From the NCBI GenBank assembly GCA_031267675.1, contig JAIRYT010000024.1, forward strand, positions 1 to 64,000: 64,000 bases of DNA, read 5' to 3'. The position numbers and the translations under genes were made by a program. This document shows positions 39,901 through 46,928 of this stretch, piece after piece (the first letter of the stretch is position 1; each line of letters begins with the position of its first letter). The notes beneath the pieces were generated by a model that saw only the letters and a program-made list of their open reading frames with translations, searched no databases and was not told the origin of the DNA. Source of the stretch: Treponema sp. (GTDB lineage Bacteria > Spirochaetota > Spirochaetia > Treponematales > Breznakiellaceae).

Positions 39901-40126
39901 AAAAAAGCCCGAACGCAGGGGAAGCGACCGCCGTTCCCTGCCTGCGGGAGGCGACCGCCGCAATCCGTATCCTGACAGGGAAAAAGTCGCCGGAACACTT
40001 TCGTATCTGGGCGAACTTTCTTCCGGTCTTTCGGATAAAAATTTATTTGCCGCCCTTAAACAAAAAGTTCAGCGTATCATGGCGCGCATTAAAAATGTCA
40101 CCGACAAAAGGAAGAAAGATGCCTGA
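36923..40126 (+). CDS. Large TPR protein with Pro/Gln-rich and acidic linkers
   Basis: This encodes 1067 residues with no signal peptide. Residues about 15-500 are a long row of tetratricopeptide repeats (VEALNNLAVLYRRQDKLQDA, AYNNLGTIHEQLHEYEKAYN, AEALNNMGVVQADQGKIKDA). Residues about 615-790 are almost only Pro and Gln with Ala, Tyr and Met (QQPPPVQQEQQSPMQPEMPQ), and 790-930 are strongly acidic. The last 120 residues are helical and basic (LMKYLKGLAGDLPDTKR). It is probably a cytoplasmic scaffold. The stop overlaps the HDOD gene by eight bases, linking it to signalling. The low-complexity DNA (38790-39280) is prone to length change. Confidence 0.88.
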   Translation: MSPDAADIFDRAQGSSRVGDHEEAERLLKLYLVKEPGDRKAHLLLGATLAKEGKTVAATDEFTTMLAKDPRDVEALNNLAVLYRRQDKLQDALGVLMEAIDIDPTRAEFHYNIGNIHKQLGNLKAASMAYARVVELNPEYVHAYNNLGTIHEQLHEYEKAYNMFRKGLSLDHNNPTLHFNYGVALEANGKLNDALAEYKAAVRSKPGWYQAMNNMGIVLFKQGQHSKAMDTFNRILHADPHNAEALNNMGVVQADQGKIKDAVANYRRAIECDPRYIKAVVNLEQVLENSGDFADAVLELEKLSKLVPNSADLHGRLAALYLKLDRYPEALNESNAALEWEPENIQALRIKGATERMMGNDGEAKKAFQKILSLDPGNYMFQLDLADIHFKHREYKQAEARIMAYLQRRPNDRSAKMLLGRVYAAMGNRTHAIQIFDELLKADPNDTEALTMAAELHKDAGETEKALRTADKLVNLQGKRATSNDLDDLNKSLSFYEKAVKAYSSDTTDLWDKNLKLFSEATAGDKKPEEEDLFLGAAEKTPFIDEETESIFIEDSEPEDDVDLFLEDELPLLEEEALPDMSLNSLVDSGSRRGADAAGESAPAKNEPSFDPFGSGAFGPEPQMPRQPQMPQSRPEQLYPPAQEMPQQTPAPQAQQPPPVQQEQQSPMQPEMPQQSPVQPQTPQPTPQAQQPPPMQQEMPQQQPPPQTQQYPPPQQQQAPAETQQYPPTPTPPAQQYPQSPETPQQHAPEIPRQQPPQYPPRQQPQTPPPQQMPQQQPPRQQAPNMPDDSYLPPIDEEEEEDETVSFVDDGEETAETWDKDIGEEAENIEPRTSEPEEDTGGEEPENFEPEIPTPEEEPEGEIPLLEFGGETGEFPSDGEEVLFGDAETENLEAPAETPAGAEEKEKEKAEMEAEKPPEFEEPKTEAPENSPEKENKLTKSSIIDLMKYLKGLAGDLPDTKRENFMKSDARLSMEYVINTLDGKEGLFKGVRQKKPERRGSDRRSLPAGGDRRNPYPDREKVAGTLSYLGELSSGLSDKNLFAALKQKVQRIMARIKNVTDKRKKDA

Positions 40127-40979
40127 CATAAACGGAAAAATCGACGCCTATATAAAAAGCATGCCGAGTCTTCCAACATCGGTGGCAAAGGTGCTGGAAA
40201 TTTGCAATAACCCGCAGACGTCTCCGGCGGACCTAAACCATGTTATTTCACTTGACCCTGTTTTGGTTGGAAGGGTTCTTAAGCTGATAAACTCCGCCTA
40301 TTACGGATTGGGGCAGCAGGTTACCAATTTGGTGCGGGCGATTATTATGCTGGGAATTAACACGGTAAAAAATCTCGCCCTGTCCAGCGCGGTATTGGGA
40401 AACCTTTCTTCGAGCAAGGCCCAGGCAGGACTCGATATGGAAGGTTTTTGGCGGCATTCACTTTGCGTGGGAGTGGCGGCAAAAATAATCGCCAAAAAAC
40501 GAAGTGTCGATTTAAAGCAAATCGAAGAATATTTTACCGCGGGCCTTCTTCATGATATTGGAAAAATTCCGTTAAACGGCGTGCTTTTAAAAGATTATAT
40601 GCTTGCCATAAGCAATTCGGACCGCGATCGTATTTCGCTGGTACGCGCCGAAGACGCCGTACTGGGAATTAACCACTGTACCGCCGGAGCGCTTCTTGTC
40701 AAAGCCTGGAAACTGGAAGGCGCTGTCGGGGACGGCATTGTGTATCATCATAATCACATAGATTATGACGGCGGGCACCGCGAACTGCTCTACACCGTGA
40801 TACTCGCAAACCGTTTCGCGTCAATGATGGAAATTGGTTTTTCGGGCGACCGGTATCCGGAAAAACCCGGTCCTTCCATTTGGGAAGCGCTGTCTCTTGG
40901 CCCCGAATTTTTTGAAGAAATGGAGCCGGAAGTAAACAGGGAAATCGAACGGGCCCAGGTTTTTCTTAAACTGCAATGA
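40119..40979 (+). CDS. HDOD-domain signalling protein
   Basis: This encodes 286 residues from the ATG at 40119 inside the end of the TPR gene. The HDOD features are MPSLPTSVAKVLEICNNPQT, then LDPVLVGRVLKLINSAYYG and AIIMLGINTVKNLALSSAVL. FTAGLLHDIGKIPLN retains an HD pair. HDOD proteins act in regulation of motility, stress and cell cycle and usually lack proven catalysis. Coupling to the TPR scaffold suggests they work together. Confidence 0.9.
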   Translation: MPDINGKIDAYIKSMPSLPTSVAKVLEICNNPQTSPADLNHVISLDPVLVGRVLKLINSAYYGLGQQVTNLVRAIIMLGINTVKNLALSSAVLGNLSSSKAQAGLDMEGFWRHSLCVGVAAKIIAKKRSVDLKQIEEYFTAGLLHDIGKIPLNGVLLKDYMLAISNSDRDRISLVRAEDAVLGINHCTAGALLVKAWKLEGAVGDGIVYHHNHIDYDGGHRELLYTVILANRFASMMEIGFSGDRYPEKPGPSIWEALSLGPEFFEEMEPEVNREIERAQVFLKLQ

Positions 40980-40989
40980 GACTATACAA

Positions 40990-41904
40990 ATGTTAAGTGT
41001 ACGTATATGGGGCTCCAGAGGCTCCATTCCCTGTCCGGGAAGAAACACGGTAATTTTTGGCGGCAACACAAGCTGCCTTGAAATCAGGGCCGATAAAAAA
41101 CTCATAATTATTGATTTTGGAACAGGAATAAAACCGCTCGGCGACTGGCTTATGGGAAATGATTTTAAAAAGGGCCCCATTGACGCTGATATTTTTATTA
41201 CGCATACCCACTGGGACCACATTATGGGGTTTCCCATGTTTACGCCCCTGTTTATTCCGACAAGCAGGCTGCGCATACGCGGACCTGTTTCGTACGAAGA
41301 CGAAACGCTGGAACAGATTATCGGCGGCCAGCTTACCTACCGGTATTGGCCTGTACGCGTCAGCGAACTTTCCGCCCACATTGAATATTCGCAGATAAAG
41401 GAAACTTCTCTTGATCTGGGAGACGGCCTTTGGGTTACCACAAAATATTTAAATCACCCCATTTTATGCCTGGGTTACCGTTTTGAATACAAGGGAAAAG
41501 TGATCGTGACCGCGTACGATAATGAGCCGTTCCGCAATCTTTTTCCAACTGATCCTTCCGATCCCCTTTATGATGAAGCAGCCGCGCGTGAAGGAGATTC
41601 CGCCGCGCGGGAAGAAAATGAAAAAGTCCTAAACTTTTTTACCGGCGCGGATATTTTAATTCATGACACCCAGTATACGGCAAAAGAATATACGGCCCAT
41701 TTGGGATGGGGTCATACTTCGTTTGAAGCGGCGATAAACAACGCAAACCGCGCGTCGGTAAAAAAGCTGGTTTTGTTTCACCATGATCCGAACCGCGGCG
41801 ATGAAGAACTGGGTAAACTTGAAAGGGCCTATCAGCGGCAGATTGCCGGAAAAACAAACATGCGGATTATGGCGGCGCGGGAAGGACTGGAACTGGAAGC
41901 GTAG
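40990..41904 (+). CDS. Metallo-beta-lactamase-fold hydrolase
   Basis: This encodes 304 residues. The metal site is HTHWDHIMGFP (residues about 74-84), with later ligands in ADILIHDTQYTAKEY, LGWGHTSFEAAI and LVLFHHDPNR. It starts MLSVRIWGSRGSIPCPGRNT, as in a branch of small-molecule or nucleotide phosphodiesterase-like MBL proteins often found near signalling genes. It lies ten bases after the HDOD gene. The substrate is unknown; cyclic nucleotides are a reasonable guess given two cNMP-binding proteins nearby. Confidence 0.87.
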   Translation: MLSVRIWGSRGSIPCPGRNTVIFGGNTSCLEIRADKKLIIIDFGTGIKPLGDWLMGNDFKKGPIDADIFITHTHWDHIMGFPMFTPLFIPTSRLRIRGPVSYEDETLEQIIGGQLTYRYWPVRVSELSAHIEYSQIKETSLDLGDGLWVTTKYLNHPILCLGYRFEYKGKVIVTAYDNEPFRNLFPTDPSDPLYDEAAAREGDSAAREENEKVLNFFTGADILIHDTQYTAKEYTAHLGWGHTSFEAAINNANRASVKKLVLFHHDPNRGDEELGKLERAYQRQIAGKTNMRIMAAREGLELEA

Positions 41905-41921
41905 CTTGGGTTTTGGCTTTG

Positions 41922-42620
41922 TTATTCCGCCTGAAATTCCCAAATATCTTTTTCCGCCTTGCTGTCTTCGCCGTGAAGGTCTTCGATGATCAGGTAATTA
42001 TCGCTCGCGACGCGGATCCGCGCCCTGCCCGCATTTTGCCAGTTAAACCAGCTGTATTCAAAAACGGTTCCATTCCCGTCCGCGCCGGCGCGCCACAGCG
42101 CGGAAGCGAACCTGCCCCGCTGTGACAGCGGGTTGCCGTCCAGATATTCAACGCGGTACGAACCGTCGCGATCAATGTAAAAAATACAGGCAAAGGCGCT
42201 TTTTCCGGAATCTTCGCCATTAACCCGTACCGCCCTCCATTTTTTTCCAAAAACTTCCTCCGGCAGGGCAGATACAAGTGTTGCCGCGTTTTCGGGACGA
42301 ATAATCACGTCGTAAAATCCGGCGCTTTCAATTTTTGAAAGAACCACGCACATGTCCGAAACGCTTACGCCCGGAACAATTACTCTGGTAAGATCGCGAT
42401 AGGTTTCAAAAACCGGTTTTAGGCCCGCCCGCGAAAGCCGTTGAAAAACCGCCTGGGCGTTGCTGTTGATTTTAAACGCGCCAACCTGCAGCTGATAGCG
42501 CAGGGAACTGCCGGCGGATATTTTTCCGGTGATTCGGAGCCGGTTCTGTCCAAAACAAAGGCCCGAAAGAAAAATCAAAACAAAGGCAAGCGAAACACAC
42601 TTTAGACGAGTGGTTGACAT
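41922..42620 (-). CDS. Exported SPOR-domain-like protein
   Basis: This encodes 232 residues from the ATG at 42620, which follows GGAGGGGGG. A signal peptide (RLKCVSLAFVLIFLSGLCFG) is followed by a SPOR-type repeat (YQLQVGAFKINSNAQAVFQR, then LTRVIVPGVSVSDMCVVLSK) at residues about 40-110. SPOR domains bind denuded peptidoglycan glycan. The C-terminal half (RDGSYRVEYLDGNPLSQRGR) is of unknown fold. It lies 68 bases after the last APE-type gene in the same direction and might be read from that operon. Confidence 0.75.
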   Translation of the reverse strand: MSTTRLKCVSLAFVLIFLSGLCFGQNRLRITGKISAGSSLRYQLQVGAFKINSNAQAVFQRLSRAGLKPVFETYRDLTRVIVPGVSVSDMCVVLSKIESAGFYDVIIRPENAATLVSALPEEVFGKKWRAVRVNGEDSGKSAFACIFYIDRDGSYRVEYLDGNPLSQRGRFASALWRAGADGNGTVFEYSWFNWQNAGRARIRVASDNYLIIEDLHGEDSKAEKDIWEFQAE

Positions 42621-42688
42621 TTCAAGCCCCCCTCCAGGCAGTTTAATACTATTTTTGCCAAAATGCAAGGAAACGGTAAAACGGCCTG

Positions 42689-43948
42689 TTATTCCCGGAA
42701 GCGCTTAAAGATAAGCGACGTGTTGATTCCCCCAAACGCAAAATTATTGCTCATCACATATTCGGTGTCGATGTTTTGGCCTTTGCCGGTGATGTAGCCA
42801 AGTTTGCCGCACTGTTCGTCACGTTCATAAAAATTGATGTTTGGGGCGAACCAGCCTTCCCTCATCATATTGATTGTGATCCATGCTTCGATTGAACCGC
42901 AGGCGCCCAGGGTATGACCGATGTAGTTTTTAAGCGTGCTTGCGGGAACGGGTCTGCCAAAAACCATTTCGGTGGCGATGCTTTCGGCAATGTCGCCGGG
43001 GCCGGTGGCTGTTCCGTGGGTGTTTACATAGCCTATGTCGAGGGGCGAAATGCCCGCATCTTCCAGCGCAAGGCGCATTGCGCCGGCCATTGTTTCTTTG
43101 TTGGGCTGGGTGATGTGCGTGCCGTCCGTGTTGGTGCCAAAGCCCGCTACTTCGGCAAAAATGGGCGCGCCCCGTTTGCGCGCATGTTCGTATTCTTCAA
43201 GGATCAGGGTTCCGGCCCCTTCACCAATGACAAGACCGTCGCGGTTTTTGTCGTAGGCGGCGGGGGTAATTTCCGGCCGGTCATTTTTGGTGCTTGTCGC
43301 AAAGAGGGTGTCAAAAACCGCGGCGTCGGCCGGACTCAATTCATCGGCTCCGCCTGAAATCATAATATCCTGAATTCCGTTTTGAATTATTTCATACGCG
43401 TTGCCTATTGCCATACTCCCCGAAGTGCATGCGGTATTTACCGTAACAAGTCTTCCGGTAAGGCCGTAAAAAATTTCAAGATTTGCCGCGCAGGTTTGCG
43501 GCATGGACTTTACATAGGTTGTCGCGCTCATGTGTTTTATGTCGTGGTCAACAAGGAGGGTAAAAAATTCTACCAATGGATCAACGCTCCCCATTGAGGA
43601 GCCGTATGCGACGCCGCAGCGGCCTTTTGGTATTTCGTCCGCGCAATTTTCTCCGCCCGCGCCGCTCAGGCCCGCCATTTGCATGGCCATGTCGCTCGCA
43701 TAAAGGGCAAGCATCGCGACCCGGCCCGTGCCGCGAATTTTCTTGCGGGGATACTGCGGAAAGGTACAGTCAACCGGAACGGCAAGGCGGGTGTTCATTT
43801 TTTCGTAGACATCCCATTCACGCATTGTCTTGACGCAGTTCTTTCCGGTTTTAAGCCGCTCGAGTATTACCGGCCATTCGGTGCCCAGGGCGCTGACTAC
43901 CGCTCCGCCGGTTACAACGACGCGTTTTTTATTGATCACAGTGGTCAT
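42689..43948 (-). CDS. Beta-ketoacyl-ACP synthase (ApeR-like position)
   Basis: This encodes 419 residues of a FabF-type thiolase fold. The catalytic Cys is in VNTACTSGSMA, the two His in YVNTHGTATGPGD and YIGHTLGACGS, and SNNFAFGGINTSL closes the active site, so it looks fully active. Such enzymes extend acyl-ACP by decarboxylative condensation with malonyl-ACP. It is the last of the chain of overlapping biosynthetic genes and overlaps the ketoreductase by four bases. By position it matches the terminal ketosynthase of APE clusters, which may make the saturated or primer part of the chain. Confidence 0.93.
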   Translation of the reverse strand: MTTVINKKRVVVTGGAVVSALGTEWPVILERLKTGKNCVKTMREWDVYEKMNTRLAVPVDCTFPQYPRKKIRGTGRVAMLALYASDMAMQMAGLSGAGGENCADEIPKGRCGVAYGSSMGSVDPLVEFFTLLVDHDIKHMSATTYVKSMPQTCAANLEIFYGLTGRLVTVNTACTSGSMAIGNAYEIIQNGIQDIMISGGADELSPADAAVFDTLFATSTKNDRPEITPAAYDKNRDGLVIGEGAGTLILEEYEHARKRGAPIFAEVAGFGTNTDGTHITQPNKETMAGAMRLALEDAGISPLDIGYVNTHGTATGPGDIAESIATEMVFGRPVPASTLKNYIGHTLGACGSIEAWITINMMREGWFAPNINFYERDEQCGKLGYITGKGQNIDTEYVMSNNFAFGGINTSLIFKRFRE

Positions 43949-44691
43949 ATAATACCGCCGTTTACCGAAATTACCTGGCGGGTAATATACGCGGCTTCTT
44001 CTGAAAGCAGAAAAACGGCAAGCGCCGCAACTTCTTCCGGCCTGCCCACGCGTCCCATGGGAACCGCCTGCAGCATTAGATCCAGCGGAGAATCTTTGAT
44101 CATTTCGGTTTCGATAATTCCCGGGGCGATGCAGTTTACCGTAATTGACCGCGACGCAAGTTCGACCGCCAGCGCTTTTGTGGCGCCGATAATTCCCGCC
44201 TTGGACGCGCTGTAATTTACCTGGCCGCGGTTTCCCATAATTCCCGAAACAGAAGACAGCGTTATTATCCGGCCCTGCTTTTTCCGGGCCAGCGGCAGAA
44301 TCAGCGGCTGGAGTACATTGTAAAAACTGTCAAGGTTTGTTTGAATAACGGAATCCCATTCCGCGCCGTCCAGCGCGGCAAAGGTATTGTCGGCGCAGAT
44401 TCCGGCGTTGCAGATTACGCCCCAGGGGACGCCGTTTTCCTTAAGCCACGCGTCAAGCGCCGCGCGGGTTTCTTTGCGGTTTTTTATATCAAAGCGAATA
44501 AGCCGGGCGTCCGCGCCGGGGTGGTTTTTATGTTCGGCGCGCAGTTCCGTTAGCAGCGACTGCGCGGCGTCCTCGCTGTTGTGATAGTGGGCGCTGACGG
44601 AATAGCCCGCCTTGGCGGCGGCCAGCGCTGTTGCCCGCCCTATGCCTCTGCTCGCGCCGGTAATAAGCACGTTTCTGTTATGATTGTCCAT
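43945..44691 (-). CDS. 3-oxoacyl-ACP reductase, FabG-type (ApeQ-like)
   Basis: This encodes 248 residues from the ATG at 44691 (MDNHNRNVLITGASRGIGRA). The cofactor loop GASRGIG, NAG, and the catalytic set SSVSGIMGNRGQVNYSASKA (Ser, Tyr, Lys) are intact. It would reduce the beta-keto group of the growing chain with NADPH. A start at 44721 would run further into the dehydratase gene and lacks support. It overlaps both neighbours, showing coupled translation in the cluster. Confidence 0.92.
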   Translation of the reverse strand: MDNHNRNVLITGASRGIGRATALAAAKAGYSVSAHYHNSEDAAQSLLTELRAEHKNHPGADARLIRFDIKNRKETRAALDAWLKENGVPWGVICNAGICADNTFAALDGAEWDSVIQTNLDSFYNVLQPLILPLARKKQGRIITLSSVSGIMGNRGQVNYSASKAGIIGATKALAVELASRSITVNCIAPGIIETEMIKDSPLDLMLQAVPMGRVGRPEEVAALAVFLLSEEAAYITRQVISVNGGII

Positions 44692-45166
44692 GAGGCTCCC
44701 GCTGTTTGATAAGCGCTTCAATATCGTCTGTTTCCGCGACAGTAAGCACCGCGCGGGCGACTGTTTCTTCGTTCCTGCCTACACGGCAGCGGAACGAAAA
44801 AACATTGTTTACCACTGTTTCTTCATTTACCTCGACGCGGGCAACGGCGCCTTCTTCCAGCGCGCCGTCCGCCGCTTCCATGCCCGAAACAGAAAGTATA
44901 AAACCGCAGCGCGGCGTTTGGTTCCGCCGCCTGGCGTACATTCCCGACAGGGCGGAAATGCCCTGCGCCATAAGTTCAAACGACGCCCAGGCGGGAAACC
45001 CGCCGTACCAGGAATCAAAAAAAAGCGACTGCCTGGTAATATCGTATTCGGCAACCAGTGAATGGCGCTCAAGATCACAGGAAATAATACGGCTGAGCCA
45101 CAACATTTTACCCCGGTGGGGAACCAGGTTTTCCAGTGTTTTGCCTTCTATTACTGACATCATCAA
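44678..45166 (-). CDS. Hotdog-fold 3-hydroxyacyl-ACP dehydratase (ApeP-like)
   Basis: This encodes 162 residues. LENLVPHRGKMLWLSRII contains the presumed catalytic His, and YGGFPAWASFELMAQGISAL the hotdog helix with the acidic partner. This matches the ApeP/FabZ-like dehydratases of APE clusters, which introduce each double bond of a polyene. It begins within the ketosynthase stop (four-base overlap) and ends within the ketoreductase start. Confidence 0.87.
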   Translation of the reverse strand: MMMSVIEGKTLENLVPHRGKMLWLSRIISCDLERHSLVAEYDITRQSLFFDSWYGGFPAWASFELMAQGISALSGMYARRRNQTPRCGFILSVSGMEAADGALEEGAVARVEVNEETVVNNVFSFRCRVGRNEETVARAVLTVAETDDIEALIKQREPHGQS

Positions 45167-46347
45167 TTGTATCCGTGATCCCTGCTGATAATCAAGCTGA
45201 CATTGCAGCCCCCAAACGCAAAGGAATTACTCATACAATAGCGTATTTCTGTGGAAGGGGAAAGCGCTTTGTCAACAAGGGCGGTTTTCTTTAGTGCGGG
45301 ATCGGGAACGCCGTCCCAGCGGTGAAGGGGAAGCGCCGGGTTTTTTGTCTGCGCCAGTACCGCGTAACAAATTGCCAGTTCCAGCGCGCCGGCCGCTCCC
45401 AGGGTATGGCCGGTTACCGGTTTTGTCGAACTGGCCGGCGCTCCGCATTCGCCAAATACGGCCGCCATCGCAGAGGCTTCGGCGCTGTCGTTAAGCGGCG
45501 TTCCTGTTCCGTGCAGGTTTACGTACGAAATGCCGCCGCCCGCGATACCGGCCGATTCAAGGGCGGATCTCATTGCAGCTTCGGCGCCCTTTCCCGATGG
45601 ATCGGGGGCGGTCATGTGAAAGGCGTCGGCGCTTTCTCCGTATCCCGACAGCACCATGCCGCCGTCCAGCGGCTCTTTTGAAACGACAAAAAACGCGGCC
45701 CCTTCGCCAAGCGTAATTCCCTTTCGGTTTTTGCTAAAGGGATTGGTAATTTCGCCGGAAACCGCTTCCAGCGCGGAAAATCCAAGCAAGACAGTGTCCG
45801 AGACAATGTCCACGCCGCCGGCAATTACCGCGCCGCATACTCCGCTTTGGACCAGATCGGCGGCGCGGGCAAGGGCGCTCGCGCTGGACGCGCAGGCGGT
45901 GCTGACGGCGAGCGCCGGGCCGCCCGCGCCAAAGAAGCCGGCGGTAAAATCGGCGGGAGGCGCGGCGCTTTGGAAGTCAAGTTCATAGCCGGAAGGAAAA
46001 CCGCCGCCGGCAAAAAACGCGCGGTGGGCCGGTACGGACCATTCGGTGCCGTTATCGCAGGAACCAACGCATACGCCGACGCGCGGCGCGCCCCAGCGTC
46101 CGAGCGCCCGTTCAACGGCCGGCCGTATCTGTTCCAGCGCCGCCGCGCAGAGCGAAAAAACGCGCGTAGTATGCGTCAAAGGCAGCCGGCAGCGTCCGGC
46201 AAGGAACTGTTTTTTTACCGCGGCGTTTTCTGTTTTGTATACCTGTATGCCGCTTTTACTTTGGGGATCGGTACAGGCGTTAAACAGATCGTCCAGGGAA
46301 TTACCCGCGCAGGAGACAAGTCCCGGACGGGAAAGGTATAGCCGCAT
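45163..46347 (-). CDS. Beta-ketoacyl-ACP synthase (ApeO-like position)
   Basis: This encodes 394 residues. The nucleophile is in VSTACASSASAL, and both His are present (YVNLHGTGTPLND, VTGHTLGAAGALEL), with SNSFAFGGCNVSL at the end. It is more diverged than the other ketosynthase. In characterised APE pathways the ApeO ketosynthase works with a chain-length-factor partner, ApeC; no such partner with a lost Cys is visible in this window. The start overlaps the lipoprotein stop by one base (TGATG). Confidence 0.9.
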   Translation of the reverse strand: MRLYLSRPGLVSCAGNSLDDLFNACTDPQSKSGIQVYKTENAAVKKQFLAGRCRLPLTHTTRVFSLCAAALEQIRPAVERALGRWGAPRVGVCVGSCDNGTEWSVPAHRAFFAGGGFPSGYELDFQSAAPPADFTAGFFGAGGPALAVSTACASSASALARAADLVQSGVCGAVIAGGVDIVSDTVLLGFSALEAVSGEITNPFSKNRKGITLGEGAAFFVVSKEPLDGGMVLSGYGESADAFHMTAPDPSGKGAEAAMRSALESAGIAGGGISYVNLHGTGTPLNDSAEASAMAAVFGECGAPASSTKPVTGHTLGAAGALELAICYAVLAQTKNPALPLHRWDGVPDPALKKTALVDKALSPSTEIRYCMSNSFAFGGCNVSLIISRDHGYN

Positions 46348-46928
46348 CAGTTTTCCACGGCTTGATTTTGCGCGGGAGTATTGACGATGGTGTATGAATA
46401 TCCCCTAAGCTTGTTGGTATACGTAACATCTGTATAGGTTTTAATAATTTCGATAATAAGCGCGCCGTCCTCGTATATGCGCCGTATACTGGTTCCGGGA
46501 ATTTCGCCGGCATCGCTTTTAATTGTTAATCCCGCAAGCGCCTTTTGCAGTTCTTCGACGCGGTAATAGCATAACTGGAAATCCGCGGCAAAATATTCGG
46601 CTTTTATATTTTTGGGAAGATACGGCGAGGAAATTGCCGCCGCACCGCTGTGGTATTCAAATTCGCCGAGGCTGGCGCCAAAATTGTTAAAAAAAAGCAT
46701 TGAAATACCTTTCGCGTCTGCCTGTACCCAGGCGCCCGCCGTAAATTCAGTGTCGCCGTACCGGGCGGTGATACGCTGTTCCGTATCAAGCGCCTCCTCG
46801 ATGTATGCCGGATCGAGCAGCGTAAAACTTCCCCTTTCGCCCAGGAGTATTTCTTTGTCAAAAGAAACGTTCCCGCAGGAAAAAAGAAAAACAGCGGCAA
46901 AAAGAAAAGAAATTTTTAACGTGGTCAC
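46347..46928 (-). CDS. DUF3261-like lipoprotein of the APE cluster (ApeN-like)
   Basis: This encodes 193 residues from a GTG at 46928 that overlaps the exporter stop (GTGA) and follows GGAGG. The N-terminus TTLKISFLFAAVFLFSCGN has a spirochete-type lipobox ending at Cys. The mature part (FLPKNIKAEYF-like strands, DFQLCYYRVEELQKALAG) fits the DUF3261 lipoproteins that accompany the MMPL exporter and LolA-like carrier in APE clusters. It probably acts in placing the lipid in the outer membrane. Confidence 0.75.
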   Translation of the reverse strand: MTTLKISFLFAAVFLFSCGNVSFDKEILLGERGSFTLLDPAYIEEALDTEQRITARYGDTEFTAGAWVQADAKGISMLFFNNFGASLGEFEYHSGAAAISSPYLPKNIKAEYFAADFQLCYYRVEELQKALAGLTIKSDAGEIPGTSIRRIYEDGALIIEIIKTYTDVTYTNKLRGYSYTIVNTPAQNQAVEN

